Part shown: positions 44,120 to 52,261 of the stretch, piece by piece
How positions within the stretch are numbered: the stretch's first letter is position 1
How the letters are laid out: each line of letters begins with the position of its first letter
Assembly (NCBI RefSeq): GCF_900105625.1
Contig: NZ_FNSD01000001.1
Span: forward strand, 3,348,001-3,412,000
DNA length: 64,000 nt
DNA from: Terriglobus roseus
Lineage (GTDB): Bacteria; Acidobacteriota; Terriglobia; Terriglobales; Acidobacteriaceae
Reading direction: 5' to 3'
The notes under the pieces: model-generated
Databases searched by the model: none
Told to the model about the DNA's origin: nothing
Seen by the model: the letters and a program-made list of their open reading frames with translations, nothing else
Made by a program: the position numbers and the translations under genes

Positions 44120-44821
44120 TTAGAAGTGATAGAAGACGCCGACCATCGGCTCAGAGGTGAAGGTGGTCTTGGTGATCTTCAGGTAGTTCTGGCCGAAGTC
44201 GGGCGCCTTGTAGTAGAGCTGCCGGAATCCGGCGCGAATGCCGAACGAAGGCGAGATCATATCTTCAGCGCCGACCGAATAGTAGTAGGCGGCGCGTGCC
44301 TGCGTCTGCAGCCCCTGACCACCGTTCAGCGTCGGCTTGAACTCGTAAACACCGGCACCGACCGCGACATAGGGCTGGAAGCCGAAGATCTTCGTGTCGG
44401 GCCGTACCAGGTAACCGGCGGTGTATTCGCTGGCGGTCGCCTGGCTTTGAAACGGTCCGATGTAAGCGCCGGTCGTACTGCTGACGTTGCAGCAGGTATA
44501 GCTTTCGGTCGTACGGCCGTAGCCGTAATTCACTTCGAAGCCCTTCCAGGGAGACTTCTGCCCACGGATTGTTGCGATCACTCCGGCTGCTGAACTGGCG
44601 CTCTGGGTGAAGTTGTAGTTCTTCCCGTAGGAACTGCTGGCGACGGTGCCGCTGACATCCTTCGTGAAGAAGGCGATGCCTGAGACACCAATGTCGAAGT
44701 GCGACAGCACCCGTTGGGCGCGCGTTTGCGCAGCTGTCGTGTCCTGCGCGTGCAGGGCCAGGGGCGAAGAAGCCAACAGGGCGGGGAGAATGGCAAGAAG
44801 GGAAGCGTACCGCTTTAGCAT
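44120..44821 (-). CDS. Outer-membrane beta-barrel protein
   Basis: The 233-residue protein starts at the ATG at 44821 with a signal peptide (LLAILPALLASSPLALHAQ). It then shows alternating amphipathic strands rich in Tyr/Phe/Gly: FDIGVSGIAFFT, GFEVNYGYGRTTESY, FQPYVAVGAGVYEF, RAAYYYSVGAEDMI, SFGIRAGFRQLYY. It ends in VGVFYHF, a terminal phenylalanine as expected for BAM-dependent barrels. An eight-stranded OmpA/OmpW-like porin-type barrel is the best guess. A CC pair in a predicted loop (SYTCCNVSS) is unusual. Function is unknown. It precedes the SPOR gene on the same strand. Confidence 0.78.
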   Translation of the reverse strand: MLKRYASLLAILPALLASSPLALHAQDTTAAQTRAQRVLSHFDIGVSGIAFFTKDVSGTVASSSYGKNYNFTQSASSAAGVIATIRGQKSPWKGFEVNYGYGRTTESYTCCNVSSTTGAYIGPFQSQATASEYTAGYLVRPDTKIFGFQPYVAVGAGVYEFKPTLNGGQGLQTQARAAYYYSVGAEDMISPSFGIRAGFRQLYYKAPDFGQNYLKITKTTFTSEPMVGVFYHF

Positions 44822-44999
44822 CAACTGCAAGACCTCGCGCCGGGTGCGTGCACCGGCTCTGTCCAGTTTACTTGAGAGCAACGGCGCCCGGGTGTATCCA
44901 GATTGCGCGTATTCGATGGACGGAGCGAATCGACAAAAGAACCTGCCGCTCATCAGGACCGCCGGTAACTTTCCGGGTACCCGGCCAGGATTCCGCATC

Positions 45000-46328
45000 T
45001 CAGGGAAACTGGGTGAGTGGAACAGCAGTCACTTCCAGCGTCAGGCCGTCCGCTCGCAGCACCTTGACGCGGTCACCCGCAGCCACAAAGGAGACATTGC
45101 TCGTGAGGCGGGCCTGCCAGAGCTCACCGCGGACAAGAATCTGACCCTCAGGGGCGAGTGCGGTTTGAGCGACTGCGAGCCACCCTAGCATCGCCTCTGA
45201 TCCAGTCTTCACCTTGGCGCGGCGCGCCTGCGCACCCAGGACCAGAAGGCATGCTGTGACACCGCCAAAGCCGAAACCCGCGCCGATCGCGGTTCCCCAG
45301 CTCACGGCCAGAGCAGGTACAGGACCGCGTACCAGCAGGCCGAGTCCGATCGCCAGTGAACCCACGCCGAGTACGGCCACGACTCCGTTCCTTGGGACGC
45401 GGGCTTCCCACAACAGCAGCACAGCCGCCAGCACGCACAGCAGTACGCCGCCACCATTCAGTGGGAGCATGTGCAGGCCGTAGGCGGCCAGCAAGACCAG
45501 CGTGAGGCCGGCAGCACCCGGGACGATGGTGCCGGGGGTATTGATCTCCAGGTAAATCAGTAGCAGGCCCAGCGTCAGCAGCAGCACGGCCAGATCCGGA
45601 TTCATCAGGGACAGAAGTAAGGCGTCCCTGGAACTGCTGTTGATTGGGGTGAGTCCGGAGGTGGCGAGTTCGGGCACGTTGACAATGCCGGAACGGCGAT
45701 GGATCGGGTGGCTGCCCGCGAATCGTAGGGCATCTGCTGGAAGTGTCGCCGTTCCATCGATTAAGCCCGCAGTGAGAGCCTCATCGGAGGGGAACCAGTG
45801 GTTCCCGGTGGAGAGCTCTGTGACTAGGTTCAGACTGCGGCCGTGCGCGGTCAGACTTCCGCCCAAATTGGCTGCGAGTCGTGCGCTGCCGGCCGCATGG
45901 GCAGTGTCGGAGATCCCGCGAGTGGGTTCCGTCCACAGAGGGCTTAGGCGCGCTCCGGGATGCATCAGGGCAACATCAGCCTCTGCAAGCAGACGCAGAC
46001 CCTCGCCGGTGACGCGCGAGCGTGGCGAGTCGACCCACACGATGATGGGGACGCGCGAATTGCGCATCGCTGCCACCATGATGTCTGCAGCTGAATCCAT
46101 GCCCCCGGGCGTACTCAAGGCGACCAGTACTGCGACTGCCCCATCGTGATTGGCCTGGTCGATAGCTGCGGCAAATGTCCGGGCACGTACGGGCTGCAGT
46201 GAGTCATGCAGCGCTATGGAGTCAACGTGGGTTGCAGGTGGGCGGGGAGCTGCGATGGCGCGGGGGGTAATGCCGGCGACCAATGTAAGGAAAGCGAAAA
46301 GGCCTGACCGTAAGGGATTGATAGTCAC
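45000..46328 (-). CDS. NfeD-family membrane protein with degenerate ClpP-like domain
   Basis: The 442-residue protein has the long NfeD layout. A signal peptide is followed by a ClpP/SppA-like domain (VAVLVALSTPGGMDSAADIMVAAMRNSRVPIIVWV), then NPDLAVLLLTLGLLLIYLEINTPG, about four further membrane helices and a C-terminal OB-like domain (GQILVRGELWQARL...GDRVKVLRADGLTLEV). Active homologues read SGARAASAG around the nucleophile. Here the segment is SPRSRVTGEG with Gly108 at the serine position, and I see no equivalent of the catalytic lysine. It is probably non-proteolytic. NfeD-type proteins usually work with membrane stomatin-like partners, but none is adjacent. Its start overlaps the TPR gene stop by 4 bp. 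Confidence 0.83.
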   Translation of the reverse strand: MTINPLRSGLFAFLTLVAGITPRAIAAPRPPATHVDSIALHDSLQPVRARTFAAAIDQANHDGAVAVLVALSTPGGMDSAADIMVAAMRNSRVPIIVWVDSPRSRVTGEGLRLLAEADVALMHPGARLSPLWTEPTRGISDTAHAAGSARLAANLGGSLTAHGRSLNLVTELSTGNHWFPSDEALTAGLIDGTATLPADALRFAGSHPIHRRSGIVNVPELATSGLTPINSSSRDALLLSLMNPDLAVLLLTLGLLLIYLEINTPGTIVPGAAGLTLVLLAAYGLHMLPLNGGGVLLCVLAAVLLLWEARVPRNGVVAVLGVGSLAIGLGLLVRGPVPALAVSWGTAIGAGFGFGGVTACLLVLGAQARRAKVKTGSEAMLGWLAVAQTALAPEGQILVRGELWQARLTSNVSFVAAGDRVKVLRADGLTLEVTAVPLTQFP

Positions 46329-47902
46329 GGTATGGTGATTCCACGCGACTGGAAGGAGTTTTTCATGTTGAGCGCAGCCGCGTTGGACGGCTCCAGGCGC
46401 AGCGCGTTGCTGATGTCCATCGCCGCAGCAGACGTCTGATTGGCGCTGAAGTCAATGCGGGCAAGCAGTAGGTATGCGGCCGCGCTCGGCTTGCTGGCGA
46501 GGCTTGCCTGCGCTTCTTTGCGTGCATCGTCGGCGTTGCCGGAGCGCTCGCGCACGGTGGCGAGTCCGAGGTGTCCAGCAGCTGACTGCGGATCGGCAGA
46601 CAGCGCTGACTGGAACTCCCGCTCTGCCTCAAGGACGAGGCCCTGATTCAGGTAGTCCTGCCCTGCCTGTGTATATTCCGTGGCTTGCTGTGCTGGCGGT
46701 AGCGTGGCGAGCCGGGCGGCACGCAACTGGTCGATCTGGAAGGCGGCTTGCCGGAATGCGGCTTCGGAGTAGGTGCGGCGGATACGCTCCTGCGGATCGA
46801 AGCCCGGCGGCGGAGGCACGGCACCGCTGATTACCCCCAGCAACTGCTTCGCTTCTGCATCGTTCGGACGGCGCTTCAGAGCCTGGTCGATCTCCGTCTT
46901 TGCGTGGACGTTGTCGCCGCGGCGGCGAAGAGCGACGGCTATGTTGAAGTGATAGTCGGCATCCTGAGGATCGGCCATGGAGGCGCGCTGCAGCAGTGCC
47001 GTTGCGTCTTTGCGCTGACGGGCCATGGCGACGCCCTGATTGTTGGTCACCTCAGGCAGCGGGAGCTTGACGCTCACCGCAGCGAAGGCTGCTTCCGCTT
47101 CCGCATAGTGCGCGTTGTTGAAGCTGGCCAGTCCACGATAGAAGCCGGCTTCAAGCGCCAGCGGGTCGTTCGCAGGGACCTTTGCGAGCACGGCTGCAGC
47201 ACCTTCATAGTTGCCGTCGGCGAACTCGGTTTTGCCTAGTGCCAGCAGGGCATCTGCGTTGTTTGGAGACAATTCGACCGCTGTCTTGAGACGTTTCAAA
47301 CGCTCGTCGTCTGTCGTTGCAGTGATGCCCCGGATGTAGCTTTCATACGCGTCCAGTTTCAACCCTGCAGAGGCTGCCTGGAAGGTGTTCTGGGCCACGG
47401 CGAACTTCGGATCCATGCCTCGCGCGCTCAGCCACGCGATGTTATTTTCGACATCCAGCAGGCGCGGCAGACCAGCGCTCTGTTCCAGCGGTTGTGACAT
47501 GCGAAGCTGGTTCACCTCCAGCACCTGCGCCTGGGCGGTCACGGTACCGTCCTTCAGTGTGTAGTTGCCGACGATGACGAACTGCGCGTCCAGCGTCTGC
47601 GCAATGCGGATGGTGCTGGCGCGTGACGGCCGGAAACCAGTGGGCAGACCGAGGTGATCCAGCGCGTAGACGCGGTCGTCGCGCGAGATCGTCAGAAAGC
47701 CCGCGGAACGCAGGCGCGCGTTCAGTGTGTTTGCGAAGGATTCGCCGATCCAATCGATGTTTGCCTGTCCGGAGCGATTGTCAAAAGGCAGCACCAGGAC
47801 GACCCGTCCCCCGGCCACATCCGTTTGCGCGTGCGCCATGACGGCGGGCAGAACGAGCAGGGCTGCGGCGACCGATCGCCGGAAAAAAGGTGCAAGACGC
47901 AT
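46325..47902 (-). CDS. Exported TPR-repeat protein with FlgO/TolB-like N-terminal domain
   Basis: The 525-residue protein has a signal peptide (RSVAAALLVLPAVMAHAQ). An N-terminal domain of about 120 residues resembles the domain used by CsgG/FlgO-like proteins (VVLVLPFDNRSGQANIDWIGESFANTLNARLRSAGFLTISR, then FVIVGNYTLKDGTVTAQAQVLEV). About seven tetratricopeptide repeats follow, such as NADALLALGKTEFADGNYEGAAAVL and DADYHFNIAVALRRRGDNVHAKTEIDQAL. It probably acts as a periplasmic scaffold. The NfeD-like gene overlaps it by 4 bp downstream, so the two are coupled. No enzymatic motif is present. Confidence 0.82.
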   Translation of the reverse strand: MRLAPFFRRSVAAALLVLPAVMAHAQTDVAGGRVVLVLPFDNRSGQANIDWIGESFANTLNARLRSAGFLTISRDDRVYALDHLGLPTGFRPSRASTIRIAQTLDAQFVIVGNYTLKDGTVTAQAQVLEVNQLRMSQPLEQSAGLPRLLDVENNIAWLSARGMDPKFAVAQNTFQAASAGLKLDAYESYIRGITATTDDERLKRLKTAVELSPNNADALLALGKTEFADGNYEGAAAVLAKVPANDPLALEAGFYRGLASFNNAHYAEAEAAFAAVSVKLPLPEVTNNQGVAMARQRKDATALLQRASMADPQDADYHFNIAVALRRRGDNVHAKTEIDQALKRRPNDAEAKQLLGVISGAVPPPPGFDPQERIRRTYSEAAFRQAAFQIDQLRAARLATLPPAQQATEYTQAGQDYLNQGLVLEAEREFQSALSADPQSAAGHLGLATVRERSGNADDARKEAQASLASKPSAAAYLLLARIDFSANQTSAAAMDISNALRLEPSNAAALNMKNSFQSRGITIP

Positions 47903-47933
47903 CGAGGCGATTATAGTTTGCGCGGCGCCTGGG

Positions 47934-49625
47934 CTAGCGTGGCAGCCTGCCGGGAGCGATCAGGCGGACGTCATAGCTGCGCGGGAAGTACAGCACGGCC
48001 GCCCACTCGCCGTTGCGGTCTTCCTGCCATACGACCTTACCGCCAAGCGCACGCGCCACTTCGCCGGGCAGCATGTCCTGGTGGTAGTCGTAGAAGCGCT
48101 TGTCGTCCCGGCGACTGGTGCCAGCCAGGTTCAGGCCACCGGGTGGCGGATCGTACTTCGTAGAGAAGACCAGCGCTGTATCGAAAGACCCCGCGTTGGA
48201 GGCGGCCTTGGCAATCTCCGCTGCAGAGAAGTTGTCGATGGGGGTGGTGCGCATCGGCATCTGCAGGTAACCGAGTTCTGGTCGCTGCAGGTCAGCGAGC
48301 ACGGGCCATGCCGTCAGTACGGTAGCGCCGGGAAAATTCGCCTGCAGCGCCTGGATCGCATGCTGATGGACGACGATCATGTCGCGGTAGCTGAGATTGT
48401 CCTCGGGAGCGAAGGGATAGGGCGGGTTGACCTCGCATCCAATCGCGAACCCCAACAGCGCCAGTACAGCGATGCCAGGCCACAAACGTACCCGACTCTT
48501 CCATGCGGCAACGCAGACGATTAGCAGCAACGGATAGGCGGGTAACAGATAGCGCGTCAGCAGCGCGCCACCAAGAATCGAAAACGCAATCCACTGGGCA
48601 ACAAGAAGAACGAAGATCATGCGCAGCGCCGGCACCGGGAGAAATCGACGGCCTTCTTCATAGCGCGAAGGCAGAAGGAAGACTGCGCTCATCGCCAGCA
48701 TTGGCAGGTACAGGTTCATGTGGACGGTCAGGTGCACCAGGCGGTGCCTGAGCGACAGCATGATGCGCTGGACCGACATGTTGGCCGTGGCGTTGTAGCG
48801 GAGAAACTCCGGGTTGCCGAAGGTGAAGCCTGTCTTGTGATGGTGATACGCGTACCAGAGCGCAAGAAAAATGGCGGGTGTCACGAGTGCGAAAAGAACC
48901 CGCCACGCAAGGTGATGTTCGGGCACGGCATCTGGTGACTGGAACTCCGGAAGCTCTGCCTTGATGCGACGCAGGACTGCCGGACTGCGATCCGCCAGCA
49001 GCATGAATTCGAAGCAGAAGAGCGCCGCCGGAATAACGATGGCGGTTTCCTTGGCGAGGCATGCCAGAGTAAACAGCACGGCCATCGCAATCGCGTTGGT
49101 CGAAGTGCTGCGCGCCTGTCCCTCAAGCGTCCAGCCACGCCGGTCTGCGTAGAAGGTGAGCGCCCAGAGTGTGAAGGCGGCCGCGAAGATATCAGCATGT
49201 GCCAAGGTGCTCTGTGCGAACCAGACCGGGTAGATGGCGGTGAGAATCATCACAGCCAGCGCGGCTGCATCACCCGCGAACATGCGCGCCAGGCGGAAGA
49301 CTGCCAGCAGCGCAAAGGTCGTCACCAGGCAGACGAAGATGCGCGTGCTGAGGATGTGAAAGCCCGCGATCTTCCACCATGCCGCGAGCAGCACCGAGGG
49401 AAGTGGTGGATGCGCATTGCGCATCGTGGTCTCGGGAATCAGCGTGCCGAGTCGGAAGAAGTCCCATGCTGCGGGGATATAGTAGCCGCCTTCATCCCAG
49501 AAGTAGGGGAGGCGGAGGAGCGTGGCGTGGAGTGCGACGATGGCGAGGAAGACTGGGGCGAAGAGCAGCGGCAGCGACAGGGCTGGTCGTTGTCTGGCTG
49601 TCGCTTGCGGCACGAGCTTGTTCAT
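47934..49625 (-). CDS. GT39-type membrane glycosyltransferase
   Basis: The 563-residue protein has about eleven membrane segments. The hallmark first-loop motif LPYFWDEGGYYIPAAWDF holds the acidic pair of GT-C/ArnT/PMT-type transferases. AHPPLPSVLLAAWWKIAG (the HPP segment), LTAIYPVWFAQSTLAHADIFAAAF and a soluble C-terminal domain of about 150 residues follow. Such enzymes move a sugar from a polyprenyl phosphate to lipid A, protein or another glycan on the periplasmic side. The acceptor is unknown. It lies 31 bp upstream of the TPR gene on the same strand, with a dispersed repeat at its 5' side. Confidence 0.85.
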   Translation of the reverse strand: MNKLVPQATARQRPALSLPLLFAPVFLAIVALHATLLRLPYFWDEGGYYIPAAWDFFRLGTLIPETTMRNAHPPLPSVLLAAWWKIAGFHILSTRIFVCLVTTFALLAVFRLARMFAGDAAALAVMILTAIYPVWFAQSTLAHADIFAAAFTLWALTFYADRRGWTLEGQARSTSTNAIAMAVLFTLACLAKETAIVIPAALFCFEFMLLADRSPAVLRRIKAELPEFQSPDAVPEHHLAWRVLFALVTPAIFLALWYAYHHHKTGFTFGNPEFLRYNATANMSVQRIMLSLRHRLVHLTVHMNLYLPMLAMSAVFLLPSRYEEGRRFLPVPALRMIFVLLVAQWIAFSILGGALLTRYLLPAYPLLLIVCVAAWKSRVRLWPGIAVLALLGFAIGCEVNPPYPFAPEDNLSYRDMIVVHQHAIQALQANFPGATVLTAWPVLADLQRPELGYLQMPMRTTPIDNFSAAEIAKAASNAGSFDTALVFSTKYDPPPGGLNLAGTSRRDDKRFYDYHQDMLPGEVARALGGKVVWQEDRNGEWAAVLYFPRSYDVRLIAPGRLPR

Positions 49626-49634
49626 CCTGAAAAG

Positions 49635-49803
49635 TTGTCATCCTGAGCGTCGCGAAGTCGAAGGACCTGCATTTTGCCTGTCGCGCTGCAAATGGGAGTG
49701 GCAGCGAACGGTGTCGCATTGCCGCACACATTTGCGGTTCGACAGGCAGAATGCAGGTCCTTCGACCACTCTCCGCTGCGCTTCGTTCCGCTCAGGATGA
49801 CAA
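49635..49803. repeat. Dispersed 160-bp palindromic repeat, copy 2
   Basis: The outer arms TTGTCATCCTGAGCG (49635-49649) and its complement (49789-49803) pair perfectly. Inner arms GTCGAAGGACCTGCATTTTG and CAGAATGCAGGTCCTTCGA match copy 1 at 24445-24606. The central 60 bases are not conserved between copies except CACATTTGC. It abuts the start of the GT39 gene and the end of the DUF3467 gene. Confidence 0.87.
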
Positions 49804-49832
49804 TCCGTGGGCGGTTCGAACGTCGCGCTCGC

Positions 49833-50138
49833 TTAGTTGATCGGGCCGCCGTTGCCGAGCTGCTGGGGCTCAAGCTTGAGCTCGCCGAAGGTTCCTTCGT
49901 ACTGCGCCAGGTTCTGGCCCAGTACGTTGAACAAGGCCTTGGCCTGCTGCGGGCTCAGGAAGATGCCCTGCTTGGTCAGGAAGGTGACCTCATCGGGGGT
50001 GTTGGACTGCATGGTGCCAAAGACCAGCTGGAAGTCCCAAACGCTCATACGGATCTGTACGCTATTGGCGTACACGTCGTTGTAGTCGTCAGACTGGGTG
50101 ACGCGGAGGGTCGGTTCGATCTGTGTGTTGTCGCTCAT
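49833..50138 (-). CDS. DUF3467 protein
   Basis: The 101-residue protein has the DUF3467 pattern: YNDVYANSVQIRMSVWDFQLVFGT, VTFLTKQGIFLSPQQAKALFNVLGQNLAQYEGTFGEL. This is a small soluble alpha/beta family of unknown function found widely in Acidobacteriota and other soil bacteria. It sits between tRNA-Leu and the dispersed repeat on the minus strand. A weak AGAGAG ribosome site precedes the ATG. No functional partner is suggested by the neighbours. Confidence 0.86.
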   Translation of the reverse strand: MSDNTQIEPTLRVTQSDDYNDVYANSVQIRMSVWDFQLVFGTMQSNTPDEVTFLTKQGIFLSPQQAKALFNVLGQNLAQYEGTFGELKLEPQQLGNGGPIN

Positions 50139-50163
50139 GATCTCTCTGGTGATACGGGAATCG

Positions 50164-50248
50164 TGGTGCGGGAGAGGGGACTTGAACCCCTACGGATCGC
50201 TCCGCTAGATCCTAAGTCTAGTGCGTCTGCCAATTTCGCCACTCCCGC
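50164..50248 (-). tRNA. tRNA-Leu (TAG anticodon)
   Basis: Read on the minus strand, the acceptor GCGGGAG pairs with CTCCCGC, with discriminator A and encoded CCA at 50164-50166. The anticodon stem CTAGA/TCTAG frames the loop CTTAGGA, giving anticodon TAG for CUA-type leucine codons. The long variable arm (CGGAGCGATCCG) is the class II type expected of tRNA-Leu. Confidence 0.95.
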
Positions 50249-50261
50249 GGCCTTTGTTAGT

Positions 50262-50822
50262 TTACTGCCGATTGGCTGAGGATGCGGCACCGGATTCGGT
50301 CCGAAGGAAACGGCTGTTTTCCCGATCTTTGCGAACGTTGCCGATGGGGAATATTTCACCGTGAAAGACCAGGTGAACTCCACCGTGCAGCAGCTTGGTT
50401 GCAAGCAGTGCTTCGGTCAGGTTTTGCAGAGCGTCCGAGCCTTCGATGCCGAACGGCGTCATGGCGCCGGTGAAGACCACAGGTACATTTCCAGCCCCGG
50501 CGTGGCGCGCCAGCGTGTCTGCGACAACCTTGCCCGTTTCGACCATCGTGTCCGTCCCGTGCGTCACAAGCACGGCTGTGCCTTCGATGGCCTGCGCGAG
50601 AACACGTTGTGCGATCAGTTTGCGATGGTCGTCCGTCATGATCAGCGAATCGATATTCATCAACTCTTCAACAGTGACTTCCGTGTTGGGAAGACGCATC
50701 AGGGAGAGGCACCGGCGAATCTGCGGGACGGTGTTCTCCATGGAGCCGTCCTGCTCGACGTATCGCTTCTCGATGGTGCCGCCGGTGGTAAGCAGGTGGA
50801 CGCGATGCATGCCTCCCATCAT
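50262..50822 (-). CDS. Short asparaginase-domain protein
   Basis: At 186 residues this corresponds only to the N-terminal domain of L-asparaginases (normally about 330). It keeps both catalytic threonine motifs: LLTTGGTIEKRY (residues 10-21) and VLVTHGTDTMVETGKVVADTL, plus VVFTGAMTPFGIEGSDALQNL. Single-domain asparaginase-like proteins of this size are widespread, so this need not be a truncated gene. The active site of long enzymes is completed by the missing C-terminal domain of a neighbouring subunit, so activity is uncertain. Two adjacent ATGs at 50822 and 50819 are the likely starts. It lies just upstream of tRNA-Leu. Confidence 0.83.
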   Translation of the reverse strand: MMGGMHRVHLLTTGGTIEKRYVEQDGSMENTVPQIRRCLSLMRLPNTEVTVEELMNIDSLIMTDDHRKLIAQRVLAQAIEGTAVLVTHGTDTMVETGKVVADTLARHAGAGNVPVVFTGAMTPFGIEGSDALQNLTEALLATKLLHGGVHLVFHGEIFPIGNVRKDRENSRFLRTESGAASSANRQ

Positions 50823-50838
50823 AGCGGCGGCAATGCAG

Positions 50839-50864
50839 AAGGGCCTCGCTTGCGCGAGGCCCTT
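50839..50864 (-). terminator. Hairpin terminator between the lactonase gene and the asparaginase gene
   Basis: An 11-bp perfect stem (AAGGGCCTCGC, 50839-50849, with its complement at 50854-50864) with a 4-base loop lies 20 bases beyond the lactonase stop. The following T-run on the minus strand is short (TCTGCATT), so its strength is uncertain. Confidence 0.68.
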
Positions 50865-50884
50865 TGGTGTGTCGTGTATCGCCG

Positions 50885-52189
50885 TTACTGGATCAACTGG
50901 GTTGAGTGCGAACCGTTTGCGATCGCGGCTGCGCAGGATGGGCCTGCTGAAGCCGGGAACGGCGTGTTGCGCACCTGCGACAACTGTCCGGTTGCGGAGT
51001 TCAACTGCAGTCCGGTTACGGTGTTGTCGAGGAAGTTCGACGTGTACAGGTAAATACCCAGGGCATTTTCCACCGTGACGCAGGTTGGACCGGTGCCGGT
51101 TACAGCGGAAGCTCCGGAAGTACCTGCGGTGGCCGAAAGCGCGCCGGTGGAGGCTGCGATGGCAAAGGACTGAACCGTGCTGGCGTTGTAGTTCGCTACG
51201 TACAGGAACTTGCCGCGCGGCTCAATCGTGAGGGCAGAGGGCTGCGACTGCGTGGCGAACGGTCCAGTGGTGATAGCCGTTGGGATACCGCCTGCGGCCA
51301 TGCTGTACGCGATGATCTGGTTGCCGGAACGATCTGCGACGTAGAGGAAGTTGCCAAGCGGGGCAGCCGTGATGGCGCTGGCCAGAATACCCGAGTTGTA
51401 GCCCGTCGAGGACGCCGTGCCGGTACCGATCACCGTGTTGCCGATGGGGGTAATGGCACCAGTGCTGATCGTCCGCTTGAACGCCAACAGGTTGTTCGTG
51501 ATGGCCGTGTTCGGATCCTGGCCAATCGCGTAGACGTAGCTGGAGCACGTCGTGTCGGAGCAGGTTCCGTTTACTGATGTTGTGGTGGTGTTATTCACGT
51601 TGCTCGTGACGGCCAGACCCGTCGGGTTGTAACCGAGCGGGAAGTAGTTGAGTGAGCCGTTCGCAACGGGTGTACCAAGGGTCACGGTGCCCTCTGCGTC
51701 ATACGTCAGCGGGAAGACCTCTACGCCGCCAGGGCCAGGGTTCGCAGTGGTGAAGCCCGGCTTGTAGGTGAACGCAACGTACAGAAAATTGTTATCACCC
51801 GACAGCGCGATAGCGGTGGGGAAGCTGCCGGCGACCGTGGTGGTGGTCTTGGCGTACAGCTTGCCGTCGGTACCGATCGCGAAGACAACGAGATTGGAGT
51901 CGTCGCGGTTGACCACGATGACATCCTTCTGGTTCGCCGTGACGGTCAGGGCCACGGGGTTGCGGCCGCCGGTGTCCTGGCCGGAGCTTGCCAGGCGGAT
52001 CAATGATCCGGTCTGGTAGTCGATGCCGTACTCATTCAGAACGCCGTTGGCGGCGCTGGTGCTTCCACGCGACGACGTGACGTAAAGAAAGCCGACCGTG
52101 TAGTCGCGGCTGCAGGCGGTAAGGCCCAGGCAGGCGGCAAGCGAAAGCACGGAGGCCGCGCCGATGCGGCAGATCTGGTTGAACTTCAT
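50885..52189 (-). CDS. Lactonase-fold (7-bladed propeller) lipoprotein
   Basis: The 434-residue protein has a lipoprotein signal peptide with lipobox LTAC (AACLGLTACSRD). It then has repeated propeller blades, each with a YLYV-type strand: FLYVTSSRG, FLYVAFTY, FLYVADRSGNQIIAYSM, FLYVANYNASTVQSFAI and YLYTSNFLDNTVTGLQL. This is the lactonase/6-phosphogluconolactonase-like family (PF10282). Many members are not demonstrated lactonases. It is probably anchored to a membrane and faces the periplasm. A paralogous lipoprotein gene lies 72 bp upstream on the same strand; the two share blade structure but differ considerably in sequence. Confidence 0.84.
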   Translation of the reverse strand: MKFNQICRIGAASVLSLAACLGLTACSRDYTVGFLYVTSSRGSTSAANGVLNEYGIDYQTGSLIRLASSGQDTGGRNPVALTVTANQKDVIVVNRDDSNLVVFAIGTDGKLYAKTTTTVAGSFPTAIALSGDNNFLYVAFTYKPGFTTANPGPGGVEVFPLTYDAEGTVTLGTPVANGSLNYFPLGYNPTGLAVTSNVNNTTTTSVNGTCSDTTCSSYVYAIGQDPNTAITNNLLAFKRTISTGAITPIGNTVIGTGTASSTGYNSGILASAITAAPLGNFLYVADRSGNQIIAYSMAAGGIPTAITTGPFATQSQPSALTIEPRGKFLYVANYNASTVQSFAIAASTGALSATAGTSGASAVTGTGPTCVTVENALGIYLYTSNFLDNTVTGLQLNSATGQLSQVRNTPFPASAGPSCAAAIANGSHSTQLIQ

Positions 52190-52261
52190 GCGATGCGTTT
52201 CCTCAAACTTGATGCATGTGCGGCTGCCGGGCTTTGGGCCGGGCAGCCGCGTGATACCGAC

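Noticed and set aside
50262-50822. Asparaginase as a truncated pseudogene
   Set aside because: Both catalytic threonine motifs and a clean stop are present, and single-domain proteins of this length are a known form, so I keep it as a gene.
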